Shown one piece after another: positions 1 through 7,443 of a DNA stretch of 64,000 bases (within the stretch, counting starts at the first letter, position 1; each line of letters begins with the position of its first letter). This DNA comes from Herbidospora sakaeratensis (lineage in GTDB: Bacteria; Actinomycetota; Actinomycetes; Streptosporangiales; Streptosporangiaceae). Both the position numbers and the translations under genes were made by a program. The stretch spans positions 62,001 to 126,000 of the forward strand of contig NZ_BBXC01000021.1 of assembly GCF_001570525.1 (NCBI RefSeq). Reading direction: 5' to 3'. The notes beneath the pieces were generated by a model that saw only the letters and a program-made list of their open reading frames with translations, had not been told where the DNA came from and ran no database searches.

Positions 1-642
1 GAGTTCTGGCGCGACCTGTACGACGGCCTGGCCACGGGCCGCCCGCGCGCCGACTTCTACCGCTGGTTGTCGTCGCGGCCCGAGCCGCTGGCCGTCTTCC
101 ACCGGCTGCAGTCGGGCCTGGCGGCCTGGCTCGCCGAAGAGGTCGTCGGCCTGGTCCCGATGACCGCCGGGCGGCTGGCCGACGTCGGCGGCGGCCACGG
201 CGTCTTCGCCAAGGCGTTCATGGACGCCACCCCCGGCCTGGACGCGGTGGTCGTCGACCTGCCCGGCACGCCCAGCGTGGTCCCGCTGGTGGCGGCCGAC
301 CTGGCGGAGCCGCTGACGCTGGCGGGCTACGACCACGTGCTGCTGTTCAACGTCGTGCACGGCTTCTCCCGCGAACGGGCCCGGGGGCTGGTGCGCGAGG
401 CGGTGGCGTCGGGAGCCGACGTCCACATCCTGGAGACCACGACGACCCCGCGCGGCGGCGTGGCCGACCAGGCCTTCACCGAGGGCTTCGCGCTGAACCT
501 GTGGCTCACCCAGGGAGGCCGCCTCTACACGGCCGGCGAACTGGAGGGCTGGCTCCGCGAGGCGGGCGCCGCCGACGTCACCCGAACCGACCTGACCCGT
601 TCCCCCACGCACACCCTCATCACCGCAAGGAGCACGTCGTGA
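1..642 (+). CDS. SAM-dependent O-methyltransferase, 5' end outside window
   Basis: The frame is open from base 1, so this is the C-terminal ~213 residues of a longer protein. It shows a glycine-rich SAM motif (DVGGGHG) followed by an acidic strand end (VVVDLP), then [10 protein letters not shown] and HILETTTTP segments, the order seen in class I O-methyltransferases of natural-product pathways (hydroxyneurosporene / O-methyltransferase family 2). Such enzymes transfer a methyl group from S-adenosylmethionine to a small-molecule hydroxyl; the substrate cannot be read from the sequence. Its TGA overlaps the GTG of the MbtH gene (GTGA), so the two are translationally coupled, which suggests the end of a nonribosomal peptide locus lying upstream of the window. 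Confidence 0.8.
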   Translation, partial: EFWRDLYDGLATGRPRADFYRWLSSRPEPLAVFHRLQSGLAAWLAEEVVGLVPMTAGRLADVGGGHGVFAKAFMDATPGLDAVVVDLPGTPSVVPLVAADLAEPLTLAGYDHVLLFNVVHGFSRERARGLVREAVASGADVHILETTTTPRGGVADQAFTEGFALNLWLTQGGRLYTAGELEGWLREAGAADVTRTDLTRSPTHTLITARSTS

Positions 643-812
643 CCCACCTGGTCGTCCGCAACGACGAGGAGCAGTACTCCCTCTGGCCCGCGGGCCGCGA
701 GATCCCCGACGGCTGGCACCCGGACGGTTTCGAGGGCACCCGCGAGGAGTGCCTGGCCCACATCGAGGAGGTCTGGACGGACATGCGCCCCAAGAGCGCC
801 CGCCCGGCCTAA
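639..812 (+). CDS. MbtH-like protein
   Basis: 57-residue protein with the MbtH family signature: [10 protein letters not shown] near the start, PDGW, the paired glycines of [20 protein letters not shown] at the end. MbtH proteins bind adenylation domains of nonribosomal peptide synthetases and are needed for their solubility or activity. The GTG start overlaps the TGA of the upstream methyltransferase, and a near-perfect hairpin follows 10 nt after the stop, so this is the last gene of its operon. No NRPS gene is in the window; presumably it lies to the left. The family call is very secure from the motif pattern and length. Confidence 0.95.
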   Translation: MTHLVVRNDEEQYSLWPAGREIPDGWHPDGFEGTREECLAHIEEVWTDMRPKSARPA

Positions 813-821
813 CGAGACGCG

Positions 822-856
822 CGTCCGGGCGGGCCTAGCGCCGGCCCGCCCGGACG
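822..856. terminator. Bidirectional hairpin terminator
   Basis: A perfect 14-bp inverted repeat (822-835 pairing with 843-856) with a 7-nt loop sits between the convergent MbtH gene and the small His-rich gene. There is no long U tract, which is common for actinomycete terminators. Confidence 0.8.
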
Positions 857-864
857 TGTTCCTG

Positions 865-978
865 CTAGTGAGCCGAGTGGTCGTGGCAGTGGCCGGGACC
901 ACAGGCGGCCTCGGCGCCGCAGTCGAGCTCGTGCTCGTGGTCGGCGTCCTCGTGGTCGTGATGCGGGTGGTCGTTCAT
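865..978 (-). CDS. Histidine-rich 37-residue metal-binding-type mini-protein
   Basis: A short reading frame of 37 codons starting at the ATG at 978 and ending at TAG 865-867. A strong Shine-Dalgarno (GGAGGGG) lies about 8 nt upstream of the ATG, and a promoter-like pair lies further up. The peptide starts MNDHPHHDHEDADHEHEL, with three Cys and ten His in total and acidic residues between them, ending CGPGHCHDHSAH. The composition suggests binding of a soft or borderline metal ion (Ni, Zn, Cu or Co), but which metal, and whether it buffers or delivers it, cannot be told. It stands alone and shares the hairpin at 822-856 with the MbtH operon. It resembles no family I can name; the RBS and composition argue that it is a real gene. 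Confidence 0.7.
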   Translation of the reverse strand: MNDHPHHDHEDADHEHELDCGAEAACGPGHCHDHSAH

Positions 979-1014
979 CGATGTCCCCTCCGTCTGAACG
1001 ATGATGGTTACGGA

Positions 1015-1043
1015 GAGTTATCGACGGTTCGCCCATCGATCAA
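1015..1043 (-). promoter_or_regulatory. Candidate promoter of the His-rich gene
   Basis: On the minus strand TTGATC (1043-1038) and TAACTC (1020-1015) are separated by 17 bp, a sigma-70-like arrangement about 40 nt upstream of the ATG at 978. Confidence 0.45.
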
Positions 1044-1059
1044 ACGTCTGAGCAAGTAT

Positions 1060-1932
1060 TCACATGTCATGGGCGCGCGCCGAGCCGCGTAGGACGCGGT
1101 GGTCCGACAACCAGGGCAGCCAGCCCCCGCCGCTCGCCGTGAAGTGCGAGAAGTGGCCGCTCAGCAGGATGTAGTCGATCTTCAGGTCCTGTTCGGGAAA
1201 GGTCACGCGGGCTCTCGGGTCGATCTCGTGGAGCCGGCGGTAGAGGTTGCGGATCGGCAGGGTGCCGGGGCTCAGGTTGAGGTCGCCGCCGATGACGAGC
1301 GGGCCGGTCCAGCCCTTGATGATCGTGTCGATGTAGTTGACGTGCATCTCCCGGTTGCGGCCCTTGTAGTCGACGTGGGTCGTGCACAACCGGGTCGGGC
1401 GGTGGGCGAGGACCGCGTCGACGCAGAGGAGGGCGCGGGGTTCGTCGCCGTGCGGGTTCGGCAGCGTCCAGACCGCGCTGGCCAGGGGCGGGCCCTTCAC
1501 GAACACGGCGATGCCGAAACGGCGGTCGCCCCAGTTCCGGGCGCAGGCCTTGTTCCTGCGGACGGTCACCACGTATTCGGCGTGGTATCGGCCGGACAGC
1601 CGCTTGCGGAGGGCCTCGAACTGCCGGCCGCACAGTTCCTGGAGGAAGAACGCGTCGGCGTTCTCGGTCTCGCGCCGGAGGAACGACGTCCAGCCGGAAA
1701 GGGAGAAGTCGTTTTCGCACAACCCTCCGCAGACGTTGAACGTCAGGAATCGCAACTGTTCGCCGACGGGCTCGGGAACGGGCGCGGGAACGGGCGCGGG
1801 GACGGGAACCGGCGTGGTCACGGGCGCCGGTGCCGGTACCGCGAGCACGGGTGGCGGCGGCACCGGTGTGGCCGCCGGTGTCGACGCTGGAGTCGACAAA
1901 AGCCCCATTATGGTAATTACTCGTGTTATCAC
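1060..1932 (-). CDS. Endonuclease/exonuclease/phosphatase (EEP) family protein, probably exported
   Basis: 290 residues. The C-terminal ~230 residues carry the EEP (DNase I-like) signature: TFNVCGG with the metal-site Asn, FLQE with the catalytic Glu, GGDLN with Asp/Asn, and a final SDHR with the catalytic His. The first ~55 residues are a short hydrophobic start followed by an Ala/Pro/Val-rich linker, as in exported proteins that cross the cell wall; a clear signal-peptidase site is not obvious. The GTG start is chosen because GGGGGAGG lies 6 nt upstream. EEP proteins hydrolyse phosphodiester or phosphomonoester bonds in nucleic acids, inositol phosphates or sphingomyelin; the substrate here is unknown. 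It is transcribed divergently from the GntR regulator, with an inverted repeat between them. Confidence 0.75.
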   Translation of the reverse strand: MITRVITIMGLLSTPASTPAATPVPPPPVLAVPAPAPVTTPVPVPAPVPAPVPEPVGEQLRFLTFNVCGGLCENDFSLSGWTSFLRRETENADAFFLQELCGRQFEALRKRLSGRYHAEYVVTVRRNKACARNWGDRRFGIAVFVKGPPLASAVWTLPNPHGDEPRALLCVDAVLAHRPTRLCTTHVDYKGRNREMHVNYIDTIIKGWTGPLVIGGDLNLSPGTLPIRNLYRRLHEIDPRARVTFPEQDLKIDYILLSGHFSHFTASGGGWLPWLSDHRVLRGSARAHDM

Positions 1933-1950
1933 GCTTTACCTCCCCCAAAG

Positions 1951-1974
1951 GCACTTCTAATGGTACAGAAGTGC
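1951..1974. promoter_or_regulatory. Inverted repeat in the EEP/GntR divergent region
   Basis: GCACTTCT and AGAAGTGC are separated by 8 nt (1951-1958 and 1967-1974) and are followed on the plus strand by five T. It lies just upstream of the EEP ribosome-binding site. It could be an operator for the neighbouring GntR protein or a small attenuator-type hairpin; its position between two divergent genes makes an ordinary terminator unlikely. Confidence 0.45.
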
Positions 1975-2026
1975 TTTTTCGTTCCAGTGGGAAGGTGTGC
2001 CACAGTTGGGGTCTGAGGAGGTGGGC

Positions 2027-2662
2027 GTGCTCGAAGCGACCAGCCTCGTCGAGCTGTCGATGAACCAGCTCCGCGAGGACATCCTGAGCGGTGCGCTCCA
2101 GCCGGGGGAGCGCCTGATCGAGGAGCAGCTCACGCGGCGTTTCGGCATCAGCCGGGCGCCGCTGCGCGAGGCGCTGCGCCTGCTCGACGAGCAGGGCCTC
2201 GTGGAGCACCTGCCCCGGCGCGGGGTGCGGGTGGCGCGGTTGTCCGAACGCGACGTCGACGAGCTGTTCGGCCTGCGCGACGTGCTCGAACAGTACGCCG
2301 TCTCGCTCTCCACCCCCCTCGCCGAGGGCACCCACGTGGGCGAGCTGGAAGACGCGCTGCACGCCATGGACGTCGCCGCCCGCAAGGGCGACCTCCGCGA
2401 GGAGAACGACGCCCACTGCCGCTTCCACATCGCGATGGTCGCCCTGGCCGGGCAGCGTCAGCTGCTGCTCGCCTACCGGCCCGTCATCCGCAAGCTCCAG
2501 CTCTACATGGCCGCCAACCTGCGGCGCGAGGTCGAGCACGTCGGCGACCCGGGCGACGGGGTGCGCCGGCACCGCACACTGCTCGACGCCGTCGTGAGCC
2601 AGGACGCGCCGACCGTGCTTACCGCGCTGGCCAACCACGGCGCCCGCACCTATATCGGGTAA
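2027..2662 (+). CDS. GntR-family (FadR/FCD type) transcriptional regulator
   Basis: 211 residues: an N-terminal winged helix-turn-helix (about residues 5-65, with LREDILSGALQPGERL and RFGISRAPLREALRLL typical of GntR) followed by an all-helical FCD ligand-binding domain with the metal-site pattern D...H (DAHCRFHIAM) and HRTLLDAV. The GTG at 2027 is chosen because GAGGAG lies 6 nt upstream; GTG 2021 and GTG 1997 are alternatives. The gene lies 120 bp upstream of an amidohydrolase and a permease on the same strand and probably controls them in response to their substrate or its product, the usual local role of FCD regulators. Confidence 0.85.
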   Translation: MLEATSLVELSMNQLREDILSGALQPGERLIEEQLTRRFGISRAPLREALRLLDEQGLVEHLPRRGVRVARLSERDVDELFGLRDVLEQYAVSLSTPLAEGTHVGELEDALHAMDVAARKGDLREENDAHCRFHIAMVALAGQRQLLLAYRPVIRKLQLYMAANLRREVEHVGDPGDGVRRHRTLLDAVVSQDAPTVLTALANHGARTYIG

Positions 2663-2702
2663 CCGGGCGTTAACGCGCGGCGGCGGTGGCGGATACATAT
2701 TC

Positions 2703-2710
2703 TGTCGACA
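2703..2710. promoter_or_regulatory. Possible FCD-regulator operator
   Basis: TGTCGACA is a perfect 8-bp palindrome within an AT-richer stretch (ATATTCTGTCGACAATCG) between the GntR gene and the hydrolase. FCD regulators often bind short T-G-T...A-C-A palindromes, so this is a plausible site, but the evidence is only its position and symmetry. Confidence 0.35.
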
Positions 2711-2782
2711 ATCGACGAATGGACCGCCCGGCCGGTCCGGCGTCGGGGGACGTACCGGCCCTGAAAGCATCGAGGAGCCGGC

Positions 2783-3442
2783 GTGCCCACTGTCGACGCG
2801 TCCCCCTATTCGTTCACGTTCGATCCCGAGTCAACCGCGCTGCTCGTCATCGACATGCAGCGCGACTTCGTCGAGCCCGGCGGTTTCGGAGAGACCCTCG
2901 GGAACGACGTCGGCAAGTTGCAGAAGGTCATCCCGCCGCTGGCCCGGCTGCTGGGCGCGGCCCGCGCGGCCGGGCTGCTGGTCGTGCACACGCGGGAGGG
3001 TCACCTGCCCGACCTGTCCGACTGCCCGCCCGCGAAGCTGAACCGCGGCGCGCCGTCGATGCGCATCGGCGATCCCGGCCCGAAGGGCCGGATCCTCATC
3101 AGGGGCGAGTACGGTCACGACATCGTCGACGACCTCAAGCCCCTCGGCGACGAGCCGGTGATCGACAAACCCGGCAAGGGTTCGTTCTACGCCACCGACC
3201 TCGGCGAACTGCTCGCCGGCAAGGGCGTCACCTCGCTGATCGTGACCGGCGTCACGACCGAGGTCTGCGTGCACACGACCGTGCGGGAGGCCAACGACCG
3301 GGGTTTCGAGTGCCTCGTCGTGTCCGACTGCGTCGGGTCGTACTTCGACGAGTTCCAGGAAGCGGGACTCGCCATGATCGCCGCCCAGGGCGGCATCTTC
3401 GGCTGGGTCGCGCCCTCCGACAAGCTCATCGAGGTGATGTGA
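2783..3442 (+). CDS. Isochorismatase-family cysteine hydrolase (biuret/carbamoyl amidohydrolase-like)
   Basis: 219 residues with the family's Asp-Lys-Cys triad: D24 in LLVIDMQRDF, K129 in DKPGKGSFYATDL, and C162 in TGVTTEVCVHTT with the cis-peptide V-T-T before it. The layout resembles biuret hydrolase and N-carbamoylsarcosine amidase more than true isochorismatase, and the hydrolase-permease pairing fits use of a small amide as nitrogen source. The exact substrate is an inference. GTG 2783 has GAGGA about 6 nt upstream. The gene is separated by only 1 nt from the permease downstream and lies under the GntR regulator. Other family members act on nicotinamide, ureidoacrylate or cyanurate-derived compounds, so these stay possible. 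Confidence 0.8.
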   Translation: MPTVDASPYSFTFDPESTALLVIDMQRDFVEPGGFGETLGNDVGKLQKVIPPLARLLGAARAAGLLVVHTREGHLPDLSDCPPAKLNRGAPSMRIGDPGPKGRILIRGEYGHDIVDDLKPLGDEPVIDKPGKGSFYATDLGELLAGKGVTSLIVTGVTTEVCVHTTVREANDRGFECLVVSDCVGSYFDEFQEAGLAMIAAQGGIFGWVAPSDKLIEVM

Positions 3443-3443
3443 G

Positions 3444-5000
3444 ATGACGTCCACCACAGAGACGGTCAAGGTGCCCCGGTGGGTGCCCGGCGACACCAAC
3501 GCGTTCTTCGGCCTGGGCTTCAACGTCCTGGTCAACGTGCTGACCCTGACGGCGCTGTGCGTCGGCGTGGTGCACATCTCCGAGGGCGACGTGTACGGCG
3601 TGATCCTCCCGGCCCTCGGCATCCAGCTGCTGATCGGCAACGTCTACTACACCTACCTGGCCAGACGGCTGGCGAAGAGGGAGAACCGCCTCGACGTCTG
3701 CGCGATGCCCTACGGTCCGTCGGTCCCGCACATGTTCATCGTCGTGTTCGTGATCATGTTGCCGACGTACCTCGCGACCAACGACCCGATCGCCGCCTGG
3801 CAGGCCGGGCTGGCCTGGTGCTTCATCATCGGCCTTATCGTCCTGCTGGGGGCTTTTATCGGCCCGGTGATCAGGAAGTACACCCCGCAGGCCGCCATGC
3901 TCGGCACGCTGGCCGGCATCTCGATCGCGTTCATCTCGATGCGCCCGGCCGCCCAGATGTGGGAGGCGCTCTGGATCGCGCTGCCGGTGCTGGTCATCAT
4001 CCTGGTCGGCTTCTTCACCGACCTGAAGTTGCCCGGGAACATCCCGATCGGCCTGGCGGCGCTGCTCGTCGGCTCGGCCATCGGCTGGATCGGCGGCTAC
4101 ATGGAGCCCGCGGCCGTCGGCGCGGCGATCAGCGACATCGCGATCGGCTTGCCCACGCTCAAACTCGACCTGCTGGTCAACGGGTTGAGCGAGGTCGCGC
4201 CGCTGCTGGCGACGGCCATCCCGCTGGGCATCTACAACTTCACCGAGGGCATGGCCAACGTCGAGTCGGCCGCCGTCGCGGGCGACAAGTACAACCTGCG
4301 GGCCGTCCTGATCGCCGACGGCGCCGGTGCCGTGGTCGGCTCGGCCCTGGGCTCGCCGTTCCCGCCCGCCGTCTACATCGGTCACCCGGGCTGGAAGGCG
4401 GCGGGCGGCCGCACGGCCTACTCGATGGCCAGCGGCGTCGTGATCGCCCTGTTCTGCTTCCTCGGCCTGTTCAGCGTGCTGGCGACGCTGCTGCCGACCC
4501 CGGCGATCGTGCCGATCCTGCTCTACATCGGCCTGCTGATCGGCGCCCAGGCGTTCCAGGAGGTGCCGCGCGTCCACGCGGTCGCCGTGGTGATGGCCAT
4601 CATCCCGAACATCGCCTCGTGGGCCGCCACCCAGATGAACAACGTCATCGCCGCGTCCGGCGTGGCGGTGACGCCCGACCAGATCGCGGCGGCCGGGACG
4701 GTCTACCACGGCACGGTGCTGCTGGGCGGCGGCGCCATCCTGGCGGGCCTGGTGCTGGGCGCGGTCGTGGCGTTCATCATCGACCGCAACTTCTACTGGG
4801 CGGCCGGGTACGCGCTGTTCGGCGCGCTGTTGTCGTTCATCGGGCTGGTGCACGCGGAGAAGGTCGGCTGGAACGTCGGCGGCCAGATCGCCCTGGGTTA
4901 CGTCTTCGCCGCGGTGGTCCTGGCGGGCTTCGGGCTCTGGCGCGGACGCACCCCCGAGGCGGTCCCCGAGCCCGAGAAGGAGACCCCCGTCGAGGTCTGA
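3444..5000 (+). CDS. NCS2/AzgA-type nucleobase-like permease
   Basis: 518 residues, strongly hydrophobic, with about 12-14 membrane segments. Conserved-looking pieces include NAFFGLGFNVLVN near the start, MPYGPSVP in an early re-entrant loop and IYNFTEGMANVESA in the central transport core, the pattern of the nucleobase-ascorbate/xanthine-uracil permease superfamily. These are proton- or sodium-coupled importers of purines, pyrimidines and related ring amides in the cytoplasmic membrane. The gene starts 1 nt after the hydrolase stop and ends in a strong terminator, so the pair forms an import-and-hydrolyse unit. The substrate is not determinable from sequence; the neighbouring hydrolase suggests a small nitrogen-rich amide. 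Confidence 0.8.
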   Translation: MTSTTETVKVPRWVPGDTNAFFGLGFNVLVNVLTLTALCVGVVHISEGDVYGVILPALGIQLLIGNVYYTYLARRLAKRENRLDVCAMPYGPSVPHMFIVVFVIMLPTYLATNDPIAAWQAGLAWCFIIGLIVLLGAFIGPVIRKYTPQAAMLGTLAGISIAFISMRPAAQMWEALWIALPVLVIILVGFFTDLKLPGNIPIGLAALLVGSAIGWIGGYMEPAAVGAAISDIAIGLPTLKLDLLVNGLSEVAPLLATAIPLGIYNFTEGMANVESAAVAGDKYNLRAVLIADGAGAVVGSALGSPFPPAVYIGHPGWKAAGGRTAYSMASGVVIALFCFLGLFSVLATLLPTPAIVPILLYIGLLIGAQAFQEVPRVHAVAVVMAIIPNIASWAATQMNNVIAASGVAVTPDQIAAAGTVYHGTVLLGGGAILAGLVLGAVVAFIIDRNFYWAAGYALFGALLSFIGLVHAEKVGWNVGGQIALGYVFAAVVLAGFGLWRGRTPEAVPEPEKETPVEV

Positions 5001-5009
5001 CACACGGTG

Positions 5010-5047
5010 AAGGGCCTCCCGCCGGCCGGTCGGGAGGCCCTTCTTTC
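5010..5047 (+). terminator. Rho-independent terminator
   Basis: A 12-bp stem (AAGGGCCTCCCG at 5010-5021 with its complement at 5031-5042), a 9-nt loop and a T-rich tail (CTTTCTT) just after the permease stop. It also separates the operon from the convergent DUF1206 gene. Confidence 0.9.
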
Positions 5048-5061
5048 TTCCGCGCCCTGGA

Positions 5062-5868
5062 TCAGGTGCGGTGCCAGCGGCTCTCGGCGAAGCAGTAGAC
5101 GGCGAAGAGGATCAGGCCGACCGCCACGGCCGCGAGGAGCCAGGGACCCATCGGGGTCTCCGACAGGGACTTGAGGGCGTCGTCGATGCCGGCCGCCTTG
5201 TCGGGGTCGTAGGTGATGGCGGCCTGGCCGACCAGGACGCCGGCCGCGATGGCCACGATGCCGCGGGCGATGTAGCCGGCCTTGCCGAGACGGACCACCG
5301 TGGTGCGGGCCTTCGGCTCGGTCACGTGCATGTCGCGCATGAACTTCTCGGTCCAGCCCTCGTGGATCCAGTAGACGCCGAGGGCGATGATGCCGAGCGC
5401 GAACAGGCCGACCAGGAACTGGCCGCCGGGCAGTTCGAACAGGGCGCGGGTGGCGTCCTGCGACTGCGAGTCGGTGCTGGTCGCCTCCTTGCCCTTGAGC
5501 AGCAGGCTGGTGATGGAGAACACCAGGGCGGCGTACACCACCGCGCGGGCGACCGACTCGACGCGGTCGCGCACCTTCGGCTTGCCCCAGATCGCCTCGC
5601 CGACCTGCCAGATCGCCAGGCCCGCCAGGCCGACGGCCATCACCCAGAGCAGCACGGAGCCGAAGGGCTGTTCGGCCACCATGTGGATCGCGCCTGACTT
5701 GTCGGCTTCTTCCCCGCTGGACCCGCCGAAGGCGATCTGCAGCGCGACCAGTCCGATCAGCGCGTAGAGGACGCCGCGGGCGGCGAATCCGACCTTCGCC
5801 AGCTTGTCGAGCAGCGGGTGCTGTACGGCCCTGCGGGCGGCGCCGCCCACCGTCTCCGTGGTCGTCAT
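5062..5868 (-). CDS. DUF1206 family membrane protein
   Basis: 268 residues with six membrane segments arranged as three repeats of about 70-85 residues. Each repeat begins with a G-x-x-A-R-G-x-x-Y motif (VGFAARGVLYALIG, VESVARAVVYAAL, AGYIARGIVAIAAG), which is the hallmark of DUF1206. Function is unknown; the family is widespread in actinobacteria, cyanobacteria and proteobacteria as a cytoplasmic membrane protein. The ATG at 5868 has GGGACC-type pairing a few nt upstream. The gene stands alone, convergent with the permease operon and divergent from the CHAP gene. Nothing in the neighbourhood suggests a role. Confidence 0.85.
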   Translation of the reverse strand: MTTTETVGGAARRAVQHPLLDKLAKVGFAARGVLYALIGLVALQIAFGGSSGEEADKSGAIHMVAEQPFGSVLLWVMAVGLAGLAIWQVGEAIWGKPKVRDRVESVARAVVYAALVFSITSLLLKGKEATSTDSQSQDATRALFELPGGQFLVGLFALGIIALGVYWIHEGWTEKFMRDMHVTEPKARTTVVRLGKAGYIARGIVAIAAGVLVGQAAITYDPDKAAGIDDALKSLSETPMGPWLLAAVAVGLILFAVYCFAESRWHRT

Positions 5869-5938
5869 GGGAGGTCCCTTCGTTGAGGCTGACCCCCCTC
5901 TTCCTGCCAGGACGATCAGTAAACCAACGGCAAAGTTT

Positions 5939-5965
5939 TGTCGTATTCTCTTACGGTCTGTCGTA
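5939..5965 (+). repeat. Direct repeat TGTCGTA with 20-bp period
   Basis: TGTCGTA occurs at 5939-5945 and again at 5959-5965 in the short region between the divergent DUF1206 and CHAP genes. Two copies on the same helical face could be a regulator site; there is no other support. Confidence 0.3.
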
Positions 5966-5976
5966 AATGGGGCCTA

Positions 5977-7206
5977 ATGTCCGGTTACTTCCATGTGACC
6001 AAAGGAGATTCCCCCATTTCCCCCATCACAGACTCGCTGCTCGACGCGGCCCGGCAGGAACTGGGCTACCGCGCGCAGGCGGGCACGCAGAGCAAGTACG
6101 GCGCCTGGTATAGCGAAGGCAAAGACCCCGCCCTCGCCTCCGCCCCCTGGTGCGACACGTTCGTCTCGTACGCCGGCCACTCGGCCGGGGTGCTGAAGCA
6201 GGTCGGCAACTTCGCCGCCTCCACCGACCACGCCGAGTGGTTCAAGTCCAAGAGCGCCTGGACCTCGGAGCCCCAGCCCGGCGCGATCGCCTTCCTCAAG
6301 GACCACGGCCAGGTCGGCGTGGTCGAGAAGACCGCCGACGGCAGGGTCACCACGATCGAGGCCCTCAACGGCTCGGTCCAGCGGGTGACCCGGTCCACGT
6401 CCGATTTCTCCGGGTATGGCGTGCCGGACCTGGTCGTCCATCCCGTGTACGAAGGCTCGACCACCGCCTCCTACTTCTGGGACGACGGTTCGGGCCGCAA
6501 CGGAGACACCGGCGCCCCCGCGTCGGGCAAGCCCATGCAGAAAGGACTGGCGGCCAGTCCGAGCTGGCCCATGGGCACCGAAGGTTACGTCATGCACGAC
6601 GGCAGGAAGGCCCCCTTCTTCGTCGGCGACCGAGGGCCGGGCTCGCCGTCGAGCAACGGCGTCATGCTCGACCTCGACGGCAAGACCTTCGCCGAACTCA
6701 CCGGCGGCACCTGGAACGACGGCAGCCTGACCGTCGAGGGCAACGGCGGCGCCGGCCACATCGACATCGACTACGTCATCACCAAGTGGGGCGACGGCCT
6801 GGGCAAGAAGGGCGCCCCTGAGCCGTTCTCGTCCGGCGCGTACAACTCGCGCGGCGGGTCCGGCGAGGCCCCGCCCGTCACCTTCAAGCAGTCGGACGTC
6901 CAGGACGTCTCCTGCATGCCCGACGAGGCGCCCGTCGCGGCGCAGCGGGTGGCCCCCCAGAAGGCCGTGCCCGAGAAGGCCGTCCCGCAGCAGAAGGCGG
7001 CGGCGGCGCCGTCACCGGCGGCCAAGCAGAAGACCATCGCCATCCCGTCGGCGAGCCACGTGGCCGCCGACACCACGACTCCACGGCCGGAGACGCCCGT
7101 GCCGGTCATCGCCTCCGGGCTGGTGGCCTGCGCGCTCGTCGCGGTCGGCCTGCGCTTCCTGATCGTCCAGGCCAGGAAGGGCAGGCACGAGAAGACCGGG
7201 GCATAA
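5977..7206 (+). CDS. CHAP-domain protein with C-terminal membrane anchor
   Basis: 409 residues from the ATG at 5977. Residues ~20-155 look like a CHAP amidase domain: LGYRAQAGTQSKYGAWY, catalytic-type C59 in SAPWCDTFVSYAGHS, and a PGAIAFLKDHGQVGVV strand. CHAP enzymes cleave peptidoglycan peptides. Residues ~190-300 form a second globular region I do not recognise. A Pro/Ala/Lys-rich linker leads to a single hydrophobic helix (about residues 375-395) and a basic tail, a C-terminal anchor. There is no N-terminal signal peptide. The best Shine-Dalgarno (AAAGGAG, 6001-6007) is 8 nt upstream of an in-frame ATT (6016), so translation may start there rather than at ATG 5977 or GTG 5995. Expected location is membrane-bound, but how the domain is exported is unclear. 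Confidence 0.75.
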   Translation: MSGYFHVTKGDSPISPITDSLLDAARQELGYRAQAGTQSKYGAWYSEGKDPALASAPWCDTFVSYAGHSAGVLKQVGNFAASTDHAEWFKSKSAWTSEPQPGAIAFLKDHGQVGVVEKTADGRVTTIEALNGSVQRVTRSTSDFSGYGVPDLVVHPVYEGSTTASYFWDDGSGRNGDTGAPASGKPMQKGLAASPSWPMGTEGYVMHDGRKAPFFVGDRGPGSPSSNGVMLDLDGKTFAELTGGTWNDGSLTVEGNGGAGHIDIDYVITKWGDGLGKKGAPEPFSSGAYNSRGGSGEAPPVTFKQSDVQDVSCMPDEAPVAAQRVAPQKAVPEKAVPQQKAAAAPSPAAKQKTIAIPSASHVAADTTTPRPETPVPVIASGLVACALVAVGLRFLIVQARKGRHEKTGA

Positions 7207-7229
7207 GGAAGAAGCGGGCCCCGAACGGC

Positions 7230-7262
7230 GATCCGCGCCCCGTCTCCCAGGGGGCGCGGATC
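7230..7262 (+). terminator. Hairpin terminator after the CHAP gene
   Basis: GATCCGCGCCCC (7230-7241) pairs with GGGGCGCGGATC (7251-7262) across a short loop, 23 nt after the stop codon. There is no U tract. Confidence 0.7.
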
Positions 7263-7443
7263 GTCTCGCGTCCGGCGCTGAATTCGCGGTGAATTTCGAG
7301 CGTCTCGAATCTGCTCCGGCGATTTGCCTATTTCTGCCAATGGCCCGTTCCACCGTCTCGGCGGCCTTGCGTGGTCGTGATCGCCGGTTGAGGATGACCG
7401 GAGTAGCGGCAATTCCCCGCGCAGCCACAGGAAAGGCAACACC

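Noticed and set aside
3426-5003. A 525-codon open frame on the minus strand opposite the NCS2 permease
   Set aside because: It is an antisense artefact of the strong third-position GC bias; the product is a low-complexity Arg/Asp/His/Gln-rich sequence, while the plus strand encodes a clear membrane transporter.
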